A stretch of 64,000 nucleotides of DNA from Amoebophrya sp. A120. Taxonomy: Eukaryota > Sar > Dinophyceae > Syndiniales > Amoebophryaceae. Of the stretch, positions 30,301 to 39,509 are shown piece after piece. The DNA is taken from NCBI GenBank assembly GCA_905178155.1, contig CAJINV010000004.1, positions 1,713,929 to 1,777,928 of the forward strand. Reading direction: 5' to 3'. The notes beneath the pieces are model-generated. The model saw only the letters and a program-made list of their open reading frames with translations, ran no database searches and was not told the origin of the DNA. Position 1 is the first letter of the stretch. Each line of letters opens with the position of its first letter. Made by a program: the position numbers and the translations under genes.

Positions 30301-33300
30301 ACAAGCACATGCACAGTTTTTATCTTGCATAGGCTCTACCTCGTGTTCAATGTGTTCCGGGACGATGTCCGGGTGCTGGGTATCCTGTGTGCTAAAAACG
30401 TCCCCACCCCCAGAGTTGTCATGCAAAGTCGATGGCATGCCTAAAATTTGTCTCATGCGCAATCCGCCCATGAGGGCCATTTTCTATTATTACTCTCTGG
30501 CAGATTTTCATGCTACAATCATGATAGATGAGATAAATCGATTTGCAACGTGGCTGCACTCCCTAAATACACTCAGTGACACTGACACTACTTACCATCC
30601 CCGACTCGTCATGCCAAAAGAACTTGTTGATTATGATTTGTGTAGCCAAACCCCCAACCATCTTGACTGTAGGGCGGGGGCGTTTTTACTCAGGATACTG
30701 GGGAATCCGATGCTCAGGTATCATGGGTCGTGTTGATGCAGTGGCATGCTTTTCGACGTAGAACGCGTTCTATACTCTTTTTAGTCACTCATGTCATCGG
30801 CAAGAGAAGCAATCCAAATGTTCTCCGGAAGTAGGAAACAATCAGCCACATTTACACTCGATTGTTGATTGTTCGAGTGGTTCTTCAGCGGATCGTTCTG
30901 TGTTATACGAATAAGTACGGATGCACCTCGGTGCATCATTTTCGAGTCGTTGGTGTAGCGTCTACTAGGCTAGTGGGCTTGGTCATTGGCATTCGGCCCT
31001 GCCCCGCGGAGTGTTGGCAGGGGCTGTTGGTTTTTAGGCGTATTTGTTTTCCTGCATCCTCAGGGCTACGGAATCTCCCAGAACGGAGGCTGAGGGGCTA
31101 GGGGCCCCCTTTAGACTGCCCGGGGAGGGTCTCTCTTGTTGTCTCTGCCCCGGGGCAGTGAAAGGCTCTTGCTTCCAGGTTGGGTATATGACTTTGCAGC
31201 GTTGATTAATATGCCGCCGCTGGCGGCCGTGGCAGCGGGCCTACTCCTTGCAGGCCAGGTCCAGGTAGGCGGGGCCCTTAGTTGTTCGCAAGAAGTTGCA
31301 ATGGGTTAGCTCTCCTCTCCTGCTGGTTTTTCACGGTCTCTCATTTGTCCGGGCTGGTTCAGCGCGTCCCTTTCCATGTGGCAGGGCCCTTGCAGTTACA
31401 CCTCGGAGTGCAAGGGACTCGGGTAGATGGCTTTGAATTCACTGGGGGAAACGGCTGTGCCCTACGCCTTGGGTTTTCTGGTGCGGCAATTGTGGTATTC
31501 ATTCATCGGCTAACTTCGGGTCGGGAACGGAAGCTGGCTTTGCGGGGATGTCGCGGCTTATGGGGTTAGCCTTTGCCTTCGGAGGCCAGCATTTTCACTG
31601 CGCGCACCCAGGGGTGCTGGAGGTTGGTGCCTATTGATTCAGCTTGGAGTTGAAAGCCCGACGTGGACAGGGACTAGGGCCGCAGGCGGCCACGGCACTG
31701 CTGGCACTCGAGGACGTGTTTCCCGGGCATACCGGGCGGACAGGGGAGGGCTGGCTTTGTTACCACAAGGCGCGCTGCGCGCCCGGGGCGCATTCGGGGG
31801 GGGGGGCAGCAGGCCCCGGATGCTTGTCTGCAGGATGCACCGGCTAGGTGTTAGCACTCACGCTCCAATCAACTGGCACGCAACTCTTGGCCAGGCGGCC
31901 ATCTCTCTTGGGCCTGGTGACATTTTTGCCCTTGGGGGCAGCAGGGCTGTTTCTGTACTTTGGTGTTCTTTCTCTTGCCGACCGGACAGGAAGCGCCATC
32001 TCATACTCATGGCTGGGATAGGAGTATTTTAGTCCAAAGCTGTAGGCTCGGAGGCACTAGCAGCTCTCTGTGTGTGGATTGGCGCTGTGCGGCTCTAGAG
32101 CTTCGGCAAGCGATTTCGGACCGCCGAGCCCGGCGGGGGGCCTGGCATTTGGGATCTTAGGCGCTCTGGGTCGGGTTAGCACACATGGTTGGATTTGGCA
32201 CGGGCCTCATAGGTTGATGGCAGATGGCTACTGGCGCTGCCTCCCCAAGAGCCTGATAGAACCGCGTCGGGGCGCCCCGGGCAGGGCGGGTCTAGGCGAT
32301 GTCGACGCTTCTACAAGTAGAAGCAGCGTCTGGGCGGATATCGCAGGGGTGGTCTCCCCCTTGCCTTTCTCTCTCTCTTGGCTGGTCTAGTTTGGTAGCG
32401 GAACCCACATGCGCGCCGGTTATTTGGTGGCGGCCAGGAGATTTAGTCGCTTGGGAAGTTATGAGCACGCACAGGCCCGGTTCCGGAAGCGTTGTTTTTA
32501 GGCCGGGTTTTTTGAGGCATGAGGCCCTTGTGTCCGAAGTCATGGGAAGCATATCATACATCCTGGGGGCAGACGCAGGGCCACTAGTTGGGTCAATAGC
32601 TTGGGTCTCATTCGGGGACTACGCCCAACATAGGTGGAGCAGGGTCGAGGACAGGCAGGCCCAACATTGTTGATTGTTCGAGTGGTTCTTCAGCGGATCG
32701 TTCTGTTTTATACGAATAAGTAGTGCTGTAAGTACGAGTACGTTACATGATAGATCACTACAGTGAACAAGAATTTCAAATGAATTGTAAGTTGTAAATA
32801 ATATTATTACTTATTTTCCAGCTCACCCTTACCCCTGACCGATCCGGGGAAGCAATCTTTCGCGCTGGTTTTATCCCACGAAAAAATTGTTACCGTGACA
32901 CATTGATTGATTTGTAACTTCAGCAATACAATAAACTCGCTCTGCATGACAGAGAAAACTTGCAATGCAGAGATCATAAGGTGGAAAAACACGTATGAGG
33001 CGAGGTTCGAAAGCATATCGTGCATGACATGCGTAATTCTCTGTATAACTGCATGTTCTGCAAGATCACAATGTGTGACTGTAAAAACGGTTTTTCCTTT
33101 GCATACGTTTCGCACCTGAGCTACACCACGATTATCTCTTCCATCGTCGGGTGCTTTTTGCTCTTGAGGTTTGTTTATGCAATGCAAAAGCATCGTACTA
33201 GTTAGTATAAAATTGCATTACAAATTAGCCCAGCATTACAAATTGACTTTGTAATGCTGATTTACCTTGAGAAAAAGTTTTGTAATGCGTAAATGCAATT

Positions 33301-35034
33301 ACTACGACTACGATACAACTTTCGCACAGGATATTGTTTTCCTGAACAACCGGAAAAACTACCTGATCACGATATCCTGAGTCAAAACGTCCTCCCCACC
33401 CCAGAGGCAAGATGCCCATTTTGCTACACAAATGAGCAAGTTTTGGCTGTTTCGCATGACAAAAGCTTCGAGATGGCATTATAAAATGCTTTTGATGGGT
33501 CTCCGCATGAGAAACATTTTAAGCATGCAGATTTGCATATGCAGCTCTGGGGTGGGCACGTTTTTCCATGGGATACAGGAAACTGTACAGCGACGTGGGC
33601 AACAACCTTCTCTGCGCAAACCTGCTCCTCTATCGCAAGAAAATAAAACCGTCTCAGTCTCAAACCGTAGTTACTGTAGTTGCAGACCCAGCAATACAAA
33701 TTTGCAGCTCAGCATCATGAAGACACGAAAATAAGACTGTGATGCGTCAGACACTACAAGGGTGGGACACACATAATATGAAAGAAGACTCTCTAGCATA
33801 TGGAGCATGACAATAAAAATGACGCAAGGAAGTTGCGCAGTGCAAGTTGAGACTGTGAGGCAGTTTTCCTTTTCTCTCGCGATATCCTCCCCTTCCTTTT
33901 CACTTCCTACCCACTGATATCCAAGGAAAAAACGTTGTTAGTGTAAATTTGTGATGCGCAGCATGCAAGATGATTGCGTCTGTCATGCTTAGCATGCATC
34001 GTAGCGTCCACTAAAGGGCGTTTTCGCGTGCTATCTGCGCATGACAGGTTTTTGCTGTCATGCCAGACAAATTTGTAATGCTGTTCCTCCAAAAAAGTTA
34101 CACCTACAATCTTTTTTCCTGGGATAACTGAAGTTTTTCCTCTACTAACAAATGCATAATACATTTGAGTCTGGAAATTGGTGATGCTCTATCTTGTATG
34201 GTTCAACCAGTTATTTCAAGCACTGCCAAGCATGACAAGTTTTTAGTTTTACCGTGCTTTCGCGTAGATAGTACGCATAACTATTACAAAGTAATGCGTT
34301 CCACCTGCGCAAGAAAAAAGCGCCCCTACTTTGCTGGTCATGCAACACAGATTCTGCAGGCATGCAGGAGAAGTACCAGAAGTTCCGCACTTCACGATCC
34401 ATACCCAGACACAATATTTGCAATGCATATCTACTGCTGGGCCGCAAGTCTGGGACTATGTCTTGCAATGCAGCTGTGTCTACCGCCGCTGATTGTCACG
34501 CGATTTGTGGATAGCAACAGCCTCCCAAACGGGAATGGCGAGGAGGGCAGTGAGGAGAATAATAGCAACAATTTTATTTCAACATCCGATCCATCTGCAC
34601 CCGGGATGGTACATAACCAAGCGACCTCGTCTTCATCCACAGCGGGAATATCAAACAAGAACAGAATAGATGGAGTAGGTGGACCTCCACCACAACTAGG
34701 TAGCTCTGGCTCCTCCTCTTCCTCTCAGCCGCTACCCGACCTGCCCTCCCATGCAGCAGACGCGGCTTCTACTACCACCGTCAAGCCGCCCCCTTCTGAA
34801 CATCGCCATCTGGCCGGGCTGCTGTTCTGCCAAAACTTAGCGATAATAGCAGCGAAAAGCATTGCGGACAATTTCGCGGTGGCCGACGTCTTCGCCGCCA
34901 GCGGGGAGCCACCAAGCCACGCAAACTGCTTCGTGCTCTTTGCGACGGTGTTGTTTACGGCGAATCTGCTGCTGGCAAATAAACTCGCTTACCCTCCAGA
35001 AGAGTACACGCGTTATTATACCGGAAGAGCATAA
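27324..35034 (+). CDS. Gene 5: polytopic membrane protein, transporter-like
   Basis: Best exon set: 27324-27521, 28516-28738, 29056-29096, 29238-29348, 29597-29779, about 29847-30066, 30337-30380, 30703-30715, 30889-30914 (or its copy 32694-32719), 32822-32871, 33111-33175, 33339-33372, 33581-33630, 33890-33917, 34132-34145, 34435-35034. GT-AG introns (GTACTT...TACAG, GTATGT, TTTTCCAG) alternate with introners. The product has about 11-12 hydrophobic spans, including VVAAMSWCGWGALLWFGALF, TTIISSIVGCFLLLRFVFL and CFVLFATVLFTANLLLANKL, with a Ser/Asn-rich loop before the last pair. An MFS-like carrier is plausible from the span number and loops such as GLVLDYLESKRTLTTATML, but no diagnostic motif is clear. 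The exon around 30889 and the exact acceptor near 29846 are uncertain, as is the 3' end: two introner-like blocks at 35017-35242 and 35319-35611 may extend the protein past 35034. Confidence 0.6.
27482..27530 (+). repeat. Exon-end duplication, copy in the functional exon
   Basis: AAGGAACCCCGGCGTGGTGG onward, including NPGVVANFVAED and its GTACTT donor; near-copy at 28224-28270. Confidence 0.85.
27970..28135 (+). repeat. Degenerate minisatellite in intron 1 of gene 5
   Basis: Three diverged units built on CCTGGAAGCAGA then TTGATTTTATGG and GCGAAG, each about 50-60 bp. Confidence 0.6.
28224..28270 (+). repeat. Duplicated exon end within intron 1 of gene 5
   Basis: Matches 27482-27530 and keeps the frame coding NPGVVANFAAED followed by GTATCT, a usable donor. 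Likely a pseudo-exon, or an alternative end of exon 1. Confidence 0.75.
28739..29050. mobile_element. Introner, family A, diverged
   Basis: Left TATGCGGTGCGAATAGGTC, right GACGTATTTGCGTTTGATA. Flanks GTGCA/GTGGA. Joins QQTCK to SSYGQ. Confidence 0.87.
29349..29591. mobile_element. Introner, family L (GAAAAAA group)
   Basis: Left TATCGAATGAAAAAAGTTC, right GAATTTTCTCCTGTCCATA. TSD ACTAC/ACTAC. Joins WAAHY to VAGSS. Confidence 0.83.
30067..30331. mobile_element. Introner, family D
   Basis: Left TATCGAGGAAAAAAACTG, right CACAGTTTTTATCTTGCATA. Flanks AGCTC/GGCTC. Joins VTKEL to YLVFN. Confidence 0.87.
30381..30697. mobile_element. Introner, family H
   Basis: Left TATCCTGTGTGCTAAAAACG, right CGTTTTTACTCAGGATA. 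TSD CTGGG/CTGGG. Joins VRVLG to NPMLR. Confidence 0.92.
30861..30917 (+). repeat. 57-bp direct repeat, copy 1
   Basis: ATTGTTGATTGTTCGAGTGG onward to CGAATAAGTA. Identical to 32666-32722 except one base (G/T). It contains an acceptor-like TTCTTCAG, a 26-nt exon candidate coding RIVLCYTN, and a donor-like GTACGG. Confidence 0.92.
30918..32665. mobile_element. GC-rich 1.75-kb insert between 57-bp direct repeats
   Basis: Base composition is visibly richer in G and C than the surrounding intron and exons and it lacks the GCATGACAAATT-type motifs. No inverted terminal repeats, no poly(A), no convincing frame; the open frames in it have no recognisable domain. Origin unknown: a duplication-associated insertion, or an element that makes long target duplications. 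Confidence 0.6.
32666..32722 (+). repeat. 57-bp direct repeat, copy 2
   Basis: Here the exon candidate reads RIVLFYTN and is followed by GTAGTG; a further donor-like GTAAGT lies at 32730. The following exon (acceptor TTTTCCAG at 32814-32821) continues in frame from either copy. Confidence 0.9.
32872..33105. mobile_element. Introner, family K
   Basis: Left TATCCCACGAAAAAATTG, right AACGGTTTTTCCTTTGCATA. Flanks GGTTT/CGTTT. Joins FALVS to HLSYT. Confidence 0.87.
33176..33333 (-). mobile_element. Introner, family C, reverse
   Basis: Left TATGCAATGCAAAAGCATCG, right CTTTCGCACAGGATA. TSD TTGTT/TTGTT. Joins LLRFV to FLNNR. Confidence 0.93.
33373..33575. mobile_element. Introner, family H
   Basis: Left TATCCTGAGTCAAAACGTCC, right GGCACGTTTTTCCATGGGATA (distal part). 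Flanks CACGA/CAGGA. Joins YLITK to LYSDV. Confidence 0.88.
33631..33884. mobile_element. Introner, family K-like
   Basis: Left TATCGCAAGAAAATAAAACC, right AGTTTTCCTTTTCTCTCGCGATA (distal part). TSD TCCTC/TCCTC. Joins ANLLL to PFLFT. Confidence 0.88.
33918..34126. mobile_element. Introner, family D
   Basis: Left TATCCAAGGAAAAAACGTTG, right CAATCTTTTTTCCTGGGATA. TSD ACTGA/ACTGA. Joins SYPLK to FFLYC; the next introner follows after only 19 bp including the TSD. Confidence 0.92.
34146..34429. mobile_element. Introner, family A, diverged
   Basis: Left TAACAAATGCATAATACATT, right AATATTTGCAATGCATA. TSD TCTAC/TCTAC. Without removal the exon would end at an in-frame TAA made by the element's own first bases; with removal FFLY joins CWAAS. 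Confidence 0.88.
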
Positions 35035-35242
35035 GTTTGTCTTGTACTACCTGAATTCCTGTCATTGTATAAAACACTGCAAATGAAATTAAAATGCAGA
35101 TGAGACCGAAAGAGTAGAGGCAAGTTTGTGTCATGCAGAGTGCAGTTTGCGTTGCGAGTTAGCGACGGGAGAGCTACGACCACAAAGAAGATTTGCGCGA
35201 CGCTAAAAATTGTTGCAACGCAAACTCATTTTTTTTCTGGTA
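35017..35242. mobile_element. Possible degraded D-type introner
   Basis: Left TATACCGGAAGAGCATAAGT and right ACTCATTTTTTTTCTGGTA pair imperfectly. Flanks GTTAT/TTCGA do not match. If removed, gene 5 would read on as WVYFSAEYRYERG. Confidence 0.4.
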
Positions 35243-36754
35243 TTCGATGGGTGTACTTTTCTGCAGAATATCGCTACGAAAGAGGAAGAATTGGCAAGGG
35301 TGAAGATGGGCCTCGCAATATCTTGTGTAAAAACGTACCCATGATGAACCCTTAGTCAAGTACATGGGAGACCTGCTAAAAGACATTCACATCAAGATGG
35401 GAGTAGAGGATGCTGCTATTAAAGCCAGAGGAAAAGAACCCGGCAATCTTGTTCATCTGCTTCTGGTTTCTAAGACCAGCATGGTACGTCCTCGAACCTC
35501 CGGCTACGCATTGATTATGAGCGTCATCCTTTATTTATATTTATTCCCGGGCACGCAGATTTGCATGGCAGCTGTGCGGTCGTGGGTCCGTTTTTCTTTT
35601 TGCACTGGATACGGTATGGGCGGCGGAACCGGCGTTGGCGTTGGTGGAAGACAGCAGCTGCACGGTGGGTTGCAGGAATGAAGATGATGATCACTATATT
35701 ACACTGGATGGTGGATCACATACAACTTCTATGTAGTTCTTGTCCCTGCGCCTTGTTGACCTCCGGCCACGCTGCCTCTTCTCGCTCTTACGTGGCACTA
35801 CAACTACTACAGCACATTTCTCTAGTAGAAGCCGCCCTATGTTGCCGCGAATACACCTGAGCCAGAAGGTAGTGCAGTAGGCAGAAGAAGTGTTGACAAT
35901 ATTGAAGAAATTGATCTTAAGTGCAGACTTGATGACGAAGGTCATTTTTGATCGCTTTGGTCGTAGTGCTGTGTTTTTGTCAATAACAATATGTTGATAC
36001 AGGTAGAGTTATAGAAGTTCGTTGGGTTTTTGGATGTTGTGCTAGTACTCTCTTCTACTCCTCTCAAAGACAAAGGCTTGGCATTGTTACAAATTAGTTT
36101 TGTAAAAAATACCTCGACTGCTGCTGTTTCGTCAAAATATTAAACGCAACCTCATCCTGGTTTTGCGTAAGACGTAACTGATAATTTTGTATGAAAAAGT
36201 GTCCTCAGATCTGGTTCGAAAATTACAAAAATGCGTTCGTTTTTTTCTCCGCCTCGTCTGCTTTTCGCTGCAAGAAGGTCGTTCCTGCCCGATGATCATT
36301 TTGGTGAAGTTTTCTTGTCAAAGTCAACCACGGCTTTGTTTTGATTTTTATCTGCCGGGCCACCTCAACTAGTATTCTTCGCAACTACCTCCTGCCTTGC
36401 CCGTCACATATTGATTGGAGTCGACGGGTTCTGTCTCCTGCAAAAATTCTCTTCTCCAAAGCGTCGCAAAGACCACCCCCCGAACGGGTAGCTAGACGGA
36501 GTTGGGCAGATTTGAGGCGACGACCACCTTTTCTGAGGACGGCAGCGGTGCAGGCTCAGACAGCATTTTTGCTGGCGTCGAATCCTCCTCAAGAACCAAG
36601 TGCGTCGGTAACCGCACGTGAACTACCGTGCAGCATGAGAATGGGCAGCACGAGACGGTGCGCCGTAGCGAGGGCATGCACGACGCGTGGAACAAGTAGA
36701 AGATGCGCATCTTTCATCCGTATTGCGGGAGGGAAGAATTATACTACCACCAGG
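35035..36754. other. Region between genes 5 and 6
   Basis: Holds two introner-like blocks (35017-35242, 35319-35611), hence possibly 3' exons of gene 5 ending at 35682 or 35860. From 36341 to 36754 a frame continuous with gene 6 exon 1 is open, so gene 6 could start earlier. Confidence 0.4.
35319..35611. mobile_element. Introner, family H
   Basis: Left TATCTTGTGTAAAAACGTAC, right GTTTTTCTTTTTGCACTGGATA (distal part). Flanks CGCAA/CGGTA. Its presence suggests the surrounding sequence is transcribed. Confidence 0.65.
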
Positions 36755-39397
36755 ATGAACAAAACCCCCTCCCACAGTCGTGCCGCGATCGTGCTGGCCA
36801 TGATGGTGTTGAAAATGAATTCTTTGCTCAGCCTACTATTAAAGCCGGCATACTTCTTCTACACGACGAGTCCCGTATCATTTGTCGCAGTTCACGCGGC
36901 GCATTGGAACCCGAACGAGATTCCGCCAGAAATGTTTATGTCCGCCATGGACTTTGATCCCGCAGCAACGACACCAGCGTCCTCCAGCACCTCGCCATTC
37001 GATGGAGAACGGAAAAATTTTCGTGCGGAGCACCAAGCGGCACCTGGTGCTGTCAAAAAACCTACTGCTTCCCCGTCGGCCGGCGCGAAAGCAGGTGGCA
37101 CGAGGAAGCTCGGCAAGGAGACGAAAGAGAAATCTAGCTGCAGTGACGAGGGCGCCAGAAAAAACAATACAATGACAATTTCTGAATCTGAACAATCCGT
37201 TGAGGGAGGTACCAGCATGGATGTCGATAATATGGCGAGGGAAGGGAGGGACGTCGCGTCTGGCGGGAGCACGACAAGGAACGCTGCTGAAGAAGTTGTT
37301 CCGATGATACAAGAGCAGGGAGGGCAACACCATCACCAGCAAGAAGCCGCGGGATCAGCCCCCGGCGCATCCGTATGAACTGCAAAAGTATCGCACTCGT
37401 ATAAATGCATTACAAATTTCCTCAGCATGAGTAGAAAAAGAAATAAAATCTTTAATGCGACTTTACCTTAAGAAAAAGATTCGTAGTGCATGATTGCAAT
37501 ACGACTGCGAATGCGATACTTTTGCAGTAGTTCATAATCCGGGATGGACAGCAGCTGGATTTTCAAAAACACCTCGGCGCTCTTTCAGGAGGCACTATCA
37601 CACAGAAAAAAGCAGGCAGGTCTTCATGGTCACATTTGTAATGCAAAAACAAATACACGAAAGAAATCTGCATTGCATATCCTAAACAGCATGCTATGGG
37701 GCCAGGCATGACAGATTTTTCTGTGTATTTAAGGTTTGCATTACAAATTATTTGCCCACCTGCCTGCTTTTTTCTGTGGGATAGGCACAGCAGGCAGCGT
37801 ACTACCTTGCGCGGTCAACGGCCATGGAGGCAGCGCAACTGCGGGACCAGATGTCCCCAGGGAAGATGATGATGGAGAATTATATGATGAAAACCAAAGC
37901 ACTCTTGGTCCCCTCCTCGCCTTCGAAATTGAAGAACCCCATGGAGTATGCACTACAAATATAAAGTATCGTTGTAGAATAAATCGCATGACAATTATCA
38001 AGGACTAGCAAAGAAACATAGAATTCGTTGATACACCGCCACAATTTCAATTTGTATGAAAGCGAGAGTGGATGTGCTGTCATGGCCTGATTGCGTTTAC
38101 AACGAGCGCGATGCTTCTCGTTTTGTAGTGGATATGGGAAGACTGAAGTCCGCCGGAACTAGCATGATGCCCAAGATCACGGACTTTGATTTCTCGCATT
38201 TCGGAGGCGGAGGAACAGGGGGCACAACTAGTAGTACAGTGCCAGCATCAGGAACCGCGACTGCGGGGGAACAAGAACGCCATGGAGCAGACACTAACGC
38301 ATCAAAAGGAACTAGTACTTTTAGGAAAAACAAGAAGGAGAGGAAGACAGGGACGAACCTTCACGACGGAAGTAGGGCGTCAGCGTCGACGTCCATCAAT
38401 TCCGCTGGTATTTTGAAAACAAAAAAAGACAACCGCACGAATCTTCCGACGGCAGACGCCAGTGGGACAAGTACCGGCTCCTCGTGGACGAGTGCGATGT
38501 TTGCGGAGAGTCAAAACCCCCCGCAGGTTGCTCCTGCTGTCGAAGTTGTGGGAGAAGCAGTCGCACAACTAGGAGCCGCGCCCGTCAGTACATCTGCCCA
38601 TAAAAAGCAGAGCAGCAAAAGCTCCAAGCACGCGAAACAGAATATGCACTGCAAAAGCATCGTGATCGTCGAATGATCGTGCGTAGTCGTAATTGCATGA
38701 CCAATTATTTCCTTGGCATTAAAGTTAAATATAATCAGACGTGTAAATCCCAAATCAGGTACTTACAACCAGGAGACCACATCTATCATGATGCATGATG
38801 GCAACTATTACTGTAGTAGGACGCATTCGAGTGCGATGCTGTTGCGCAGAATACAGAAAAAAAAACCGAAAAACTTCTTGGAAATCGAACCTTCGAGTTT
38901 TCCGTATGGGATTCTCAACTGATACGTTCTCAACTGTTCCATGGTTATGGTTTGTCATGCAAGACTTCCAAATTTGTAAATGCAAGAGGCGCAAAATATC
39001 CCTGGTCAATTCAATTGGCCAGGGATATTTGTTTGCGCCGCTTGCATAATAGAATTTTTGGAACAACGGATGGCCATGCTATTTAGCCCTTCAAGTAGAA
39101 TTTGTACTGCGAGCCAGCTTCATGGCGTTGAAGTTGCTGGCAATTTTGCATTACAAAGCATGTACCACTCGAGAATGTTGCGCCGTTTGAGACTGTCATA
39201 TACCGCCGAGTCCGCCAGACAGCGACGAGATTTCGGTGGTAGATGCTGTGGATGTGGCAGAAAGAGGGTACTATACTGTTTTTTGTATTTACGTTATGAA
39301 ATTTGGAGCAAGTGGTCTGCTCTGCACAACAAGTACCGATAGAGAGCGCATACTGAAGTCCTTCGGCGTTCCTGTTTATTGTAAAGAAAAGTTGTAA
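36755..39397 (+). CDS. Gene 6: secreted or membrane-anchored protein, unknown family
   Basis: Exons: 36755-37373, 37542-37595, 37789-37946, 38062-38642, 38859-38904, 39206-39397 (TAA). I do not recognise the family. The ATG at 36755 opens a hydrophobic N-terminus (AAIVLAMMVLKMNSLLSLLL), then YFFYTTSPVSFVAVHAAHWN, so a signal peptide or anchor is likely; the same frame is open upstream and an ATG at about 36637 is an alternative start. A Lys/Ser/Glu-rich disordered stretch follows, then a compact region pieced together from three exons (SSWIFKNTSALFQEAQQAAY, MMMENYMMKTKALLVP, RVDVLSWPDCVYNERDASRF), another Gly/Ser/Lys-rich stretch, and a C-terminus with DSDEISVVDAVDVAERGYYT. The continuity of the compact region across introner junctions supports the model. 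The end lies 113 bp before the gene 7 ATG. Confidence 0.65.
37374..37536 (-). mobile_element. Introner, family C, reverse
   Basis: Left TATGAACTGCAAAAGTATCG, right CTTTTGCAGTAGTTCATA. TSD ATCCG/ATCCG. Joins APGASG to MDSSW. Three reading frames are locally open after it; only this removal also fits the next two junctions. Confidence 0.92.
37596..37783. mobile_element. Introner, family G
   Basis: Left TATCACACAGAAAAAAGCAG, right CCTGCTTTTTTCTGTGGGATA (distal part). TSD GGCAC/GGCAC. Joins LFQEAQ to QAAYY. Confidence 0.93.
37947..38056. mobile_element. Introner, degraded C-like
   Basis: Left TATGCACTACAAATATAAAG; the right arm is barely recognisable. Flanks TGGAG/TGAAA. Removal of 37947-38061 joins LKNPME to ARVDV in frame. 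Confidence 0.65.
38643..38853 (-). mobile_element. Introner, family C, reverse
   Basis: Left TATGCACTGCAAAAGCATCG, right GCTGTTGCGCAGAATA. TSD CAGAA/CAGAA. Joins HAKQK to KKPKN. Confidence 0.88.
38905..39200. mobile_element. Introner, family B
   Basis: Left TATGGGATTCTCAACTG, right CCGTTTGAGACTGTCATA. An inner palindrome of about 35 bp (AATATCCCTGGTCAATTCAA) sits at 38989-39024. Flanks TTCCG/TACCG. Joins PSSFP to PSPPD. Confidence 0.85.
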
Positions 39398-39509
39398 AGT
39401 CTTGATCTAGATCTTCTTCGTGCCACCTGTACAAGTACAAGTAGTGCCGCTATATATTTTCTCAAGATAAAAGCAAAATTGGAAAAATCACAGTTCTTCC
39501 CTCGCGGCG

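Noticed and set aside
31282-32673. Several open frames in the GC-rich insert
   Set aside because: Compositionally biased, overlapping on different frames, no recognisable domain or conserved start.
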